Origin: Synaphobranchus kaupii
Taxonomy: Eukaryota; Chordata; Actinopteri; Anguilliformes; Synaphobranchidae
Length of the DNA stretch: 64,000 nt
Assembly: GCA_029718625.1 (NCBI GenBank)
Contig: CM056377.1
Location: 103,614,585 to 103,678,584 of the forward strand
Direction: 5' to 3'
Part shown: positions 50,001 through 62,000 of the stretch, in pieces
Layout of the letters: each line of letters begins with the position of its first letter
Position numbering within the stretch: the first letter of the stretch is position 1
The notes under the pieces: generated by a model
The model's input: the letters and a program-made list of their open reading frames with translations, nothing else
Databases searched by the model: none
What the model was told of the DNA's origin: nothing
Position numbers and translations under genes: made by a program

Positions 50001-53000
50001 CGCCAAAATGACAATAATTGACAAAACGGCAAATAAAATCATATCCGAATGAATTTTTTGGGTGCAATATGGCCTTGCGGATGGCGATATATATTGTACT
50101 AGTCGCCTTCAATATGTCAGTACTAGGAGACGAGTAGTTTTTGGTTTTCTTACTGAGAGACCTGGCGTTTCAGCTTCTACTCATTTCCGTGTTACAGTGA
50201 GCTGGTTAGTAGCTTTGGTACGTTTGTTCCCTGTTTTGTCTCCTTCTCGTGGACTACGTTCCCCTTTGTTGTGAGTCAGGGTTTTTGTATTATATTGAGA
50301 GGCAGTGCGTGCTATTCTCTATTAAGTTTGCGTTGGTCTTTTGGTGCAGTTGTCCTGTTCGTCCTTTTTACCTGCGGGACGATTTTGTTCGGAACTGTTG
50401 TTCTGTTCGTTCTCCGGGTGTGTCTCTCCTTATTTGGAGCTTGGGCGATGTTGTGGACATGTTTGCGTTTGACTGCGAGTCTCTTAGAGTTGCCTTGGAA
50501 CGTTAGATCTCCGTTCCTTTTCGCCTCCTCGTATACTAATTCTTATTAGTTTTCAGTGTTTGTTGGCTGTGTGTTTTATGTGTACCATTTATGCTACTCG
50601 CCTATTCTAACGTTCTTTCATTACTGAGGCAGGGCGTTTATTATTGCTGGCCTTTTAGTTACTTAGCTCGTAGAAGTATAGGGTAGCAGTTCTTTGTTCC
50701 CTTTCGCCTTGTTTGGTTTTCTTGCTGTGAAACCAGGCGTTTGTGCTTCTACTCATTTGCGTGTTACAGTGTGCCGGTTCGTAGCTTCGGTACGTTTGCT
50801 GTGTGTTTGTGCCACCATGCTACTCGCCTGTTCTTATGCGTCTCGTTGCCGAGACAGGGCGCTTATTATTTCTGGCTCTTTCTTCTGTCACCTTGCTCGT
50901 AGAAGTATGGGAGCCCTGTGCTTTGTTCCATTAGCCTTGTTTGGTTTTCTTGCTGAAACCTGGCGTTTGCGCCTCTACTCATTGGTGTGTCACAGTAAGC
51001 CGGTCAGTAGCTTTGGTGTGTGTGTGTTCCCTGTCTTGTCTCCTCCCTTAACTGCGGGGTTTCTCGCCTTAGTGGCCCTAGGGCTTTAAGAATCTCCTTG
51101 CTGCGTTTGGCTCCTCCTACCTCACACGCCACGCCCCATTACAGAATGTTACAACGTTGAGGAATTGACAATATTTCTTCAAATAGATAAGACGGCGTCC
51201 AAGAAGAGGTTTGGCATAAGGGGACAAGTACAACTCATCAACCCTGTTACGCTTAATTCATGCAGAAAAGAACATGGGTTTTGTAAAATTTTAAAATCTG
51301 TTAAAATGTAATAAAAATCTGATATGAATGCAATTATCTTTCCATTTGTTTCACCACATGGCTAGCTATAAGTTTTAGGGCACTCAGGTAATTCTGTTAT
51401 AACAGGGCTGACAAACAAGGTTAACCACATAGGACAGAGCACAGTAGTCCCTCCTGAGATGCAAAAACTTTTTGTCAGACATATGAATTTATTTGACCTT
51501 ATTTACACACAGATTAGGAAAAGGGACCCTATCAAAACTATTTAATCATTAATACACTTGAATATCTAATATGAATTAATTTAAATGATTGTGTGACTAT
51601 GTTAATGCGTGTTACAGGCAAAAGGAAACGGGAAGTAAAATATCAAAAAAGGAAAGGGAAAGGCTTCATTTAGGCCTATTTCATTTACAAATCAATGAGC
51701 TAGAAATTATGATTTTTAAAAAGAAAGAATATATATAGGCAAAGAGATTCCTTCAGTTGCTCAAGAAATCAGTTTCTCCTAGATCACAAAGCAGCATACA
51801 TTAAGCTCATACTGCCCTAAACTAACAACAAAAATACATATAGCATTACATTACAGGCATTTAGCAGCTGCTCTTATCCAGAGCGACTTACACAACTTTT
51901 TAGCATTTCTTTTACGTATTATTATCCATTTATACAGCTGGATATATACTGAAGCGATTCAGGTTAAGTACCTTGCTCAAGGGTACAACAGCAGTGTCCT
52001 ACCTGGGAATCGAACCCGCAACCTTTCAGTTGCAAGGCCAGTTCCTTAACCATTATACTACACTGCCGCCCTTATAGCCTACTTACTTTGCAACACCACA
52101 TCAGTATAACAATATTTTGTATTTATAAAGAACGTTCCTGAACAAATAACTTGTTATTTATGAAATATTAAATAAAAGATAAGAGTTTAACACCTATTAA
52201 TGCAAAACAATATTTTAATGGACACATAATAGTTTTGAATAAAAAATATAGCCTATGTTGTTTCAAAAATAGAACAGAGCTTGGATAAATTTAATTGTTG
52301 TACATAGACTATGAATGTAAAACAAATAAGCTATCTTTTTTTTTTTCTTTTTCAAAATAAAACATTTGTTATTTATCAAATAGGGACTCATTATATACTA
52401 GAAAGGGCTATTTTCTATCTCATTAATGCATTACTAGACATTTGCATTTGCAAAAGCAACGAGTAAAAAAAGGCAACCAGTATTATAGATTTGACATTTT
52501 ACTCTTCTTCTATTCTCAAAAGGAAATATGTGAAGGGAGCTAGGGGATTCATTTGCCGCCAGTTTTTTTTTTTATCCAACTAACGTTCATGGTAGCGAAC
52601 AGAAATAGCGAACAGAGTTGGATCGATTTTTGAGGTTTACAACCGTTATTATATCTGCTACCTCGTTCTAAACCAACTGACAAGTATACGAACAACATAT
52701 TGTAAATCATATTTCAAACAATACACTGCCCTCAAAATATGTATGTATAAACTTTATTGCAGCGGCCTCAGACAAAAAACATTGATTGAACTGATTAACT
52801 GAAAACATCTCTGACTGAATCACTGAACTCCATGGGCACACTGCTCGCACCAACTACTTTACACTGTATCGTAATTACATTTCGTTCAACTTTTTCATGT
52901 TGGACGCCATATTGTTTGCTGCAACTCCTGGCTCCTCCCGCCTCTCCAGTTCTATATACGCTCTATGACTGTAGCCTATAGAAATGCGGCTCGAGTGCGA

Positions 53001-56000
53001 CTCGGTAGAAAGACATAGCGTGGGCAGCGAGTTGGACGGAACACGCTCCAATTTTGAATTAGGCTACCTTTTAAGGGCCTAACTTCTGAAAAGGTAAAAG
53101 CTTTAACCCGATCCACATTGGCGCCCCATAACTATAGTGTCAGACTTATCGGTCTCAATTACAGTATCCTATTCATGTTTGTCTTAAATTATAAACTATT
53201 ACAGCTTTAAGAAAACCCCAGGATTGATACTACAGACAGTGCAATGAAATCAGAGGGTGCTGTTAATAGCCCAAAGCGCTTACGGCCCTTGTCTTGCCAC
53301 AGCCACAGACTGTAAAATGCACCGTTTACAAGAAAATCATGTTCAGTAGCCTATAGCTAGAAACAATATATTTTTTAAGACGTTGTACAAATAGGCCTAC
53401 GCATTCGGCGTTTTCCATTGCTTACAGTAGGCTACTATACAGTAGGCTACCTGATGCACTTTCGGTTTTTTCCTCCAAAATCTCTCGTAGCTAGCCCATA
53501 AATATGTTAATGAAACCAAATATCTTACCTGTAGGCTATATGCAGGTAGGCTACCACTGTGTTATGATTAACCCTGAAGAGTTTATCTTGTTACGTTTTG
53601 CCAAAGTCCCATACCACCAAGTCGACATTTCCTATCGCATTTAGGGCTGAAATAGTCTACGTTGCTGTTGTCATATTAAAACAAAAATTGAGTTTTAGTA
53701 TGTTTAAAAAAAAAAATTTTAAATTAAAAAAACGTGTAGCTACATTATTTCTGTTTTAGAGTGTTGTTTATTTATTTTTCTATTTGTGCGCTATCAAAAT
53801 AGCCTAAATGGTGTAATATTAAAATATTCAAAAAGCTTCAAGGACCTTTGATTTCTAAAACCTAACTCCTAAACACAACCCTACTGGTACTTTACAACCA
53901 AAGCCTACATGGGCTCTTTGTACTCCAAAAACATATTTACGGTAAAATGAATGCTAAAAATGTTGCTACTCATGCACTGCGTGCGCTCGCATTGGTACCG
54001 CCAAAACCCATTTCTCTGCCAGGAAAAACCCTGCAGCTTGCCCTAACTTTAAATAGAATAATAATTTCGAGATTTACATGTGTTATAGTGTTAATTGTGA
54101 AATGAAAAATGATCTTTCGTACATTAGTAGTAATGTAATGAGAGCTCAACAGGCTGCACCTGCAGTGGTGGCAGCGGGTTGGGGTTGGGGGAGGGGTGTG
54201 TCGCGGTTCCGTCTTCCAGAACCGCGATACAGGACCGTGGACGTTTGTATCACGGTTTCGGTCTTGGTTTCAGAACCGTTACACCCCTAATAAAAATGTG
54301 TTCCTTCCGTGCATGGCTGTAGGAGCAGAATGAGAGTTATAACACTTCAGTAAGGGAATCGTATGCGTCACTTTGCGGGTCAACTCAGTGTCTGCTGGTA
54401 TAGCGTCACTTGACATGGTTCCCATTTGCCGCCAATTTTCAGTCAGTTACCCAGTTTTGGAAACTTTGACTTAAAATAAAATAAGGCTGTCCATTGTTTG
54501 CTCTGATAAGGACATGCACTGTCATTTGTCACATTACCGAGTGCTGTGCTACACAGTGTAACCACAGTGAGCCTCAAATTACAAGCCTGTACTATGCAGC
54601 TACTCTGCAGCAGCCATGATCTATTCTACACTTCCGTTACCCCGTCTCCTCTCTTCCTGTTGGACATATGTTGGATATATCTGCCCCTCTCATTCTCACA
54701 AAGGAAAGGACAGACCTTATACCAAACCTCACCGTGTCTAATCTGGTTTATGAATATAATATTCATATATAGTCAACCATATCAGAAAGCAAAATTTTTA
54801 ATGAAGCTCGTAGGTGAAGTAGGTTAAACCACTTTTTTTTTTCTCCATACTTGTAACTCTTTTTTGTTTGTAGCCTAAAGTGAATATGCGCTTGGCGATA
54901 TGCAGATATTTTTTTGAGAGTGTGAAAATCACACAAGGTTTAAAGAATTAGTTTTGTATCGTTTCATATCTGCAAAATAGATTAGTGCGATACCTGCCTG
55001 TCAGATGGAAAGCAATACCCGTCTGCAGAATGACCTCAGTTCTCCTCTCTTGTCCTTCTATTGTGCAGTGTGTGGAGCGCCTGGACCTGGCAGGGATGGA
55101 CTTTATCTGGCGCATCGCCATGGAGTCTCCCGACGAAGAGATCGCCAACGAAGCAATCCAGCTCATCATCACCTACAGCTACATCAACCTCAATCCGAAA
55201 ATGAAGAAGGTGAGGCGACCGCACATCGCGGGGCGACGCGGCGCAGACCCGCGCAGCCAGAGCCGCCTTATAACCGCGCCCGTTTGTCTTTCTGTGTAGG
55301 ACTCTGTGTCGCTGCACAAGAAGTTCATTGCAGACTGCTATAAAAGATTAGAGGTGAGTAGGTTCCATTACTGTCTAATGGAGGACTCATCCCTCAACTC
55401 CATATGTTTGGACTGAATGTATAATTTAGGAGGTTAATTTGGCATTGTAGGCTTTTATAGGAAAGCTTTGCGCACACAAATGTTGACAGCAGTGACGCGA
55501 GTGAGGTGCGGCTTTGGATAGGAGGGGTGTTTTGGGGCCCGGGAGAAGCCTTGGACATACACCCACGCGTTACGGTAGTCTTTGTGCTGCTAAGGAATTC
55601 CAGGGTTGCCAGGGCGTGACGTATCTGTGAAGGCACCTTGTCTGTACCTCACGCTCTCCCTACTGTCTGCAGGCTGCCAGCTCGGCGCTAGGCGGGCCCA
55701 CTCTGACGCACGCCGTCACCAGGGCAACCAAGATGCTGACAGCCACAGCCATGCCCACCGTCGCCACGTCTGTGCAGTCGCCTTCCAGGTACACGGCCCC
55801 TCACTCTGCGCGGGCGCTGGGCGCCAGCGTCACATTTACACCAACTTCACTTGATTACCCTTACAATTGCAATTGTTCAGGCCTTCGCTTCAGGCTGTAT
55901 TCTTGTCATAATCTACTGAAAGTCAACATTTAGAGAGCATTAAAGTAATGTGCTTATTCGTTGTCCTTAGGTCAACAAAGCTGGTGATCATCGAAAGGCT

Positions 56001-59000
56001 TCTGTTGCTCGCTGAGCGATACGTCATCACAATAGAGGTAAAGACGACTCCGTTTATAATTACTCGGTGGCGAGGAGTTTGCATGTTCACTTCGTTTCAA
56101 TGGATAGTGCTCCAGCATTGTGCTGTAGAGGGAACAGACAGAAGGTACGGGAGGGAATAGACAGAAGATACGTTCACCCATCAGATTAGACATTAATTGG
56201 ATAGGAGTTTAATTTCCAAGAAGTATTTAATTTTAAGTGATGCCGCCACGCAGTCTCAAGTTATTGGCTCTAATCAACTTATCCTTGACACCCGAAGTGA
56301 TTTGATACGCCTCCTCGATCCGCTTAGACCTTAATATCCATGCTGATGACTGACCTGACCCTCAACCCACATAAAATGGCTCCCTCATTTGTGTCGTCTG
56401 CTGTGTCTCTAGCTCTGCTGAAAAGCACTTGCTTGGCAGGAAGCTGGGAGCCATTATCACTAATACGAGGGGATACACTTTAACATGCACCCTTATTTCC
56501 CTGAGTGCAAACCTTATCAGTCAGTCCTTCTTTATCAGTTTTACTCTCTGTGTGCAAATTACTACAAATTACTTCTTTATTAACTGCCTCTCCTTTGTTC
56601 TCTCGCCTCACAGAAGAGGTGTTTGGCTCCCATTATTACATTACAAACGATTGTTTCATTACTACTTTGTTCATTATCGGCAGTTGGCTTCTAGCAAACT
56701 TGTCCCATGTAACAGTACTGTTGTCTTTTAGGATTTATATTCTGTCCCTCGGACTATTCTACCTCACGGCGCTTCTTTCAACGGCCACCCCGTTACCCTC
56801 CACGTCACCTACGAATCTACCAAAGACACTTTCACTCTGGAGGTACGTCCGCTCTGTGTAGCCCATTTCACACCAGCGACCTCTGTTTTAATGGTCCATT
56901 AACCGTCCGATGGGGTGTAGTCACCTCTGCCTGCAATTCTTTGCAGCACTTTATTTCTTGCATTTACAAATGTTCAGTGGTTGACGGTAATCCTCTTGCA
57001 GTCAAGTTATCGAATGCGTAAATGGAACGGTTGAAAGGTGCTCGTGTTTTATTAAGACTGTACTGCTCATTATGTGTATGTAGAATTGGATGTTGCGCTC
57101 CCTACATTCAATTAAGATGGCAGATGACGCACAGACATTTCACTATTAGTTTGTTCTATACCTGATTTTTGATATCTATAATGTATGCTTCTATCCCTTT
57201 TGCAGGCCCACAGCAATGAAACTATTGGCAGCATCAGATGGAAGATAGCAGACCATTTAAGCTGCCCTGTGGACAATGTACAGATATTTGCCAATGACAG
57301 CATGGTAAATCAGATTTTATTTTGCCGTGTGATTCTCCGTTTAATGGAAAGCGTATTTTAAAAAATTAAATTGGGATCAAATGTATGTCACAGCATTTTA
57401 ATAGTGCCTTACAGTCAAGGGAATTTTGAGTTGTGGTTTTGTCTTATTGATGATGAACACTACTTTTGATTGTACGTGATACATTTTAGCTCTGGCTTCT
57501 CTCTGTAATCACATATTTTCAGTGCTGTCAATAATCCACTCTACTCATTTCATTTTATTGTATGATTGACTACAGTGTGAACCTTGTTTTCGTGTTCTAT
57601 CCAGTTGACCATGAACCGCGACCAGAAGCTCCTGAACCAGCTGGGCTTTTCGGACGAGCAGAGCCTGACGGTGAAGAGCTCGGGCACGGGTACCCCCTCG
57701 GGGAGCTCGGCCGACTCCTCCGCCAGCGCCAGCAGCAGTAGCAGCGGCGTCTTCAACACCACCTACGCCCTGGAGCAGGTGCCCGTCCGTCTCTGGCCCT
57801 TTATGTCCCGCTGTGTTCATGTCTCCCCCTACAGGCCAAAGCGCAGTGTAACCCTGTAACATCCGTCTTTGTTCCTCAGGAGAAGTCTCTTCCTGGGGTG
57901 GTCATGGCCCTGGTGTGTAATGTGTTTGAGATGCTGTACCAGCTGGCCAACCTGGATGAGCCCAGGTGAGACCACACCGTATAGCAGATAAACTGTTTTG
58001 TTTTTTGCTGGACCTCAGGGGCTGGCCTAGAACAGTTGTTGTCCATGACTGACTGACTGACTGACTTACTCCCCATTGTTGAAGTGTGCATGCGCAGCTA
58101 GCACACTCCAGTCCAGCTGGTGGAAGAGTGCACCTACGCTTCTTTGCGAACCACCATTAAACGCAAGAAGTCTACATTTATTGTGTGCCGGAGTATTTCA
58201 GTGTGTTCAAAGGCATAGGAAATCAAAGGGGAAAATTTGGATATTATCAAAACGCCAAATATCTCCAGTAGAGCTATAGTCATCCAAAAGGATATCATTA
58301 TAGGCTAGTTGAAAACTAGACTAGCTATCCGGTGATTGAAAATGTGATGGCCTCAGTTAAAATTCGGGCCCACCAAAAAGGTGAAATTCAATCTGCAGGG
58401 CACAGGCATGTGGGCCAACGTAGGCTGTGTTGTTTAATTTGCCGCAAGCACGGACATTTAGCATAATAGAAGCTACATTTGAGGCCATGACTTTTTTTTT
58501 TAATAAAAAGTTTTTGAAATATATATTTGACAGAATTGGTTGCCCAATTTAGGTCTCATTGACTCTCAATGGGCAGGCAGTGTCTTCTGGAACCTGTGGG
58601 AAAACAAGGGTGCAATACCATTTATGGCCGGAAAGTAGTACACTTCAGCGTACTGTAACTTTCAACAAAACGGCTCAAATGAATCACGTATGTTTGTTCA
58701 ACAAAAGCTTTTCTTTCCCCTGCAAGTACCCAGGGTCTGGCTCAACTAGGTCTGCTTGGTCTTGTTTTGTTTTTGTGGGGGTACGGTCCAGCATTTTTAA
58801 GGAGGTCTCCTTCACTGCTCTCTCCTCAGGATCACTCTGCGTGTGCGCAAGCTCCTGCTTTTGATTCCCACTGACCCCGAGGTCCAGGATGCTCTTGATA
58901 ACTTTGTGCCAAAAGAATCCAGCGTGTGGAGCCATCAGGTACCGTCCTCTCCCCTGCCCTGTCTTCAGCAGCACATTCATTATGGCACCAGCATCACTCA

Positions 59001-62000
59001 TTCATTTACTATATTACCTAGTACCAATCCTACAATCCCTTATGTATTTAACTCTATAAAGAAAGTGGGCTACATGGCGCGCACATGTAGCACAGTACCG
59101 TTTCTCTTTATCTACCTCTGTGTGCTCTTTTTAAATCGCTCTCCATATGAGCGTCTGCTGAATTAATAAAACTGTGTGATGAAAATAAAAGTCAATGCAG
59201 TACTGGTGTCGGTAGTCAGCTATTATTAGATGAGCTGACAGAAATTGGCCGAAAGTTTAAATTGAGTGGGGTGTGTTTGCGATGTTGGCCTGTCTGCTGT
59301 ACTGAGCGCTTGCGTGTGTGTGTGTGTGTGTCTGTGTTTACTGTAGAAAACCCTCTTCACACTGGGCTCCGGTAACCAAGCCTCCAAGTCCCCATCTCTG
59401 TCCTCCAAGCAGCAGCACCAGCAGAGCGCAGCCTCCATACTGGAGTTTCTCTTCCGCTCCTCTGCGCCTGGCATGTCCACCTTCAGAGTGCTGTACAACC
59501 TGGAGGTACCCGCACACACACGCGTCTCACACACACACCTCACACACATCTCGCACTCCCACAAATATCTCACACACACCTACGATCACACACACGTCTC
59601 CTGGCCCCACGAACACACACAGACATCTCACACACGACTCACACACCCAGGATCATACACACGCCTCACTCACATCTGACACGCGCGCACGCACGTACGC
59701 AATCGCACACCCGCCGTTGTCATGCTAATCCTTGTCAATTCGTCTCTCTTTTACAGGTGCTGAGCTCCAAGTTGATGCCTACCTCTGATGATGAGATGGC
59801 CAAAACCAGCGTCAAATCCTTCTGCGAGAACTTCCTCAAAGCAGGGGGCTTGAGGTATGACTCCCAACAGTTCCATATCTGAGCCCACTGGCACCCAGTC
59901 ATTTAGGCAGTATTTCTTTGGATTGCATGCCAGTAAATCTAATTTTAATCACGCACAGATATATGAGTGCAATGGATAAGCTGCGGACAGAATTGTTCAG
60001 CAGGCCCATGTAGGCTTTGTGGGGCGGCGTGTTGGATGGGGTTCAGAGAGCTCATCAGCGGGTGCGTTTTCTTTCCCTCAGCCTGGTGGTGAACGTCATG
60101 CAGAGAGACTCCATCCCCTCAGAGGTGGACTATGAGACCAGACAGGGTGTCTACTCCATTTGTCTTCAGCTGGCAAGGTACCGGCTTCCCTTTTCCTTTC
60201 ACACTGCTGGGAGAGCGCAAATGTGTTGTTTACCCCTGCAGGGTGTCGCGGGTTTTGAGTTCTTTCCAACGCTCCCACTAACGTGTACGAGAAATGAATG
60301 TAACATCCAGGCTGCTGTCTTTTAGACCAAGTTCATTAAAATAGAAGAATATATATTATCAGTTTGTAATCTCATTTGAATCCGTTTTATGGGACAGCGG
60401 ACCCTATTCTTCTTAGCTGGCTTACTGGGTTAGCTGGCTAACCCCGCTGAGTAAAACCCAGAGAATTTGTTTCATGTGTTCCGTATTCAGGGAGTTTCTG
60501 TGTTTTACACAGCACAGTTAGCCAGCTATAAGGGAAAGGGCCCTGCTGTAGAGCTGAGTGCAGAACGTGGCAGCCCGTGTCAGGTTTAAAAAGCCTGGCG
60601 TTGGCACATTTGGCAGTCAAAGGAAGGGCTCCCCCTCTACCTGCGACCTCCAGTCAGACCCTACGCCCCGTCTGAGTCACTACTGTATTCTACCTCGGGG
60701 TTCTTGCCAGTTTCCACACGGAGGTCGTGCCTCTCTCCTCCACCCTGGACCCATGCTGGGGGAATGAGCTGGCTGGACTGCAGAGTCGTGATCTGCCGTC
60801 ATGCGTGGGCTTAATGCACACCTCTCCTGACAGTTTCTAGCCACCTGGATCTCAAACCACTTCTATTCATAGCAACCTTGGACCTGAAATTTTACACTTT
60901 AATATTGACCATAAAGTGCGTCTTTTGTGCGGTGTTCATTATCTCTGGCTCCCCCTGCAGGTTCCTGCTGGTAGGGCAGAGCATGCCCAGCATCCTGGAT
61001 GAGGAGTTCAGTAAGGACGGCGTGGACACACTTTCGTCCCGGCCCTTCCGCAACATGAGCCGACAGAGCAGCCGGCAGCTGTCCCTGTGCGGCACGCCGG
61101 AGAAGTCCTCCTACAGACAGATGTCCATGTCTGACCGCTCCTCCATCCGCGTGGAAGAGATCATCCCAGCTGCGCGAGTGGCCATCCAGGTCAGTGGGGG
61201 ATGGGATCGGGCGGGGCCGAGCCATCGGGGTCGAAGATCACTGACACCTCCAGCTGTAGTACAGATAGCCTACCAGGGTGTGACAGTAACACCCGCCACC
61301 AGCCAAATGCTGGTAAAATTTTGATTGTGGCTGCTAAGGTTTTCTACTCCAGCAGCCACTTTGGCAGGTAACCAACCAGGTTGTGTTATATTGTAAAAGG
61401 TAATGTGGCTAATCATCATAATCTAGAAGCCACTCTGGCCAGTGGGTGGAAAAAGTTAATTTCATGCCCTGGAGCCTACAGTGGCCTTGATGCAGTAGGT
61501 CTGGGCTTCATACAGTAATCAGTGGAAATGATTTCAAGGATAGAATTGTCAGGCTTAGCAGACCACAACATTGGGCTGATAAAAGTGCTTTGCCTGAAAT
61601 GCAGAAAATCAAATGAGGTAAAAATCAAATATAGACTCAGCTTTACATGGTATTTTTATCAGCTGCTATTCATTCAAGTTGTGAATAAAACAGAATAATA
61701 GATTTTAATATGACTGAGCTTGGTTCTGTATCTAAAGCGTGATTTCAAAAAGAAATTGGTAATTGAGAAAACAAGTCATGTTAGTTTATATAGGTCATGG
61801 AAATTCAACATTTTAGTCATGGAAAAGTCATGGAATTTTGCATTTGACTAATTAGTCTCACTGTTTTTCAGATTTCTTTTTTGCTTCATGTCCATTAATG
61901 TTTCCATGTTTCCTTGGGACATTTCAGAGGTTTCCAGGCACTTATTCTGGTTTAGGAGGCAATAGGAACAAACTCTTAGTAGCGTCAGCTAGCAGCTTTC

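Larger units (their letters stand above)
49965..54033. mobile_element. 4.07-kb element nested in the hAT-like element
   Basis: Ends CAGGGTTTTTCCT and AGGAAAAACCCTG are inverted, with further weak similarity inside (GGCGGT/ACCGCC). CAGCT is present on both flanks (49960-49964, 54034-54038), a 5-bp duplication. The interior has degenerate tandem repeats at 50.1-51.1 kb, a SINE at 51845-52070 and a piggyBac-like segment at 53100-53670. I recognise no transposase; the open frames are short. Superfamily unresolved. Confidence 0.75.
49868..54289. mobile_element. hAT-like element carrying nested insertions (outer layer)
   Basis: Ends TAGGGGAGTAACGATTCT and the complement of AGAACCGTTACACCCCTA are inverted. 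A perfect 8-bp duplication, ATAAAAAT, flanks it (49860-49867 and 54290-54297). Removing the inner element leaves about 350 bp, a typical MITE size. The termini match the intron 1 element at 20962-21472, so both were probably moved by the same hAT transposase. Confidence 0.9.

Noticed and set aside
50694..51089. 131-codon frame within the nested element
   Set aside because: It runs through the degenerate tandem repeats; no transposase motif such as DDE or zinc fingers is visible.
60557..60767. Stretch resembling the coding 3' part of a retroelement
   Set aside because: The resemblance is vague in every frame and interrupted by stops; not enough to call.
61795..61855. GTCATGGAAAAGTCATGGAATTT-like repeats
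   Set aside because: Reminiscent of a dispersed fish repeat, but too short and unbounded to annotate.
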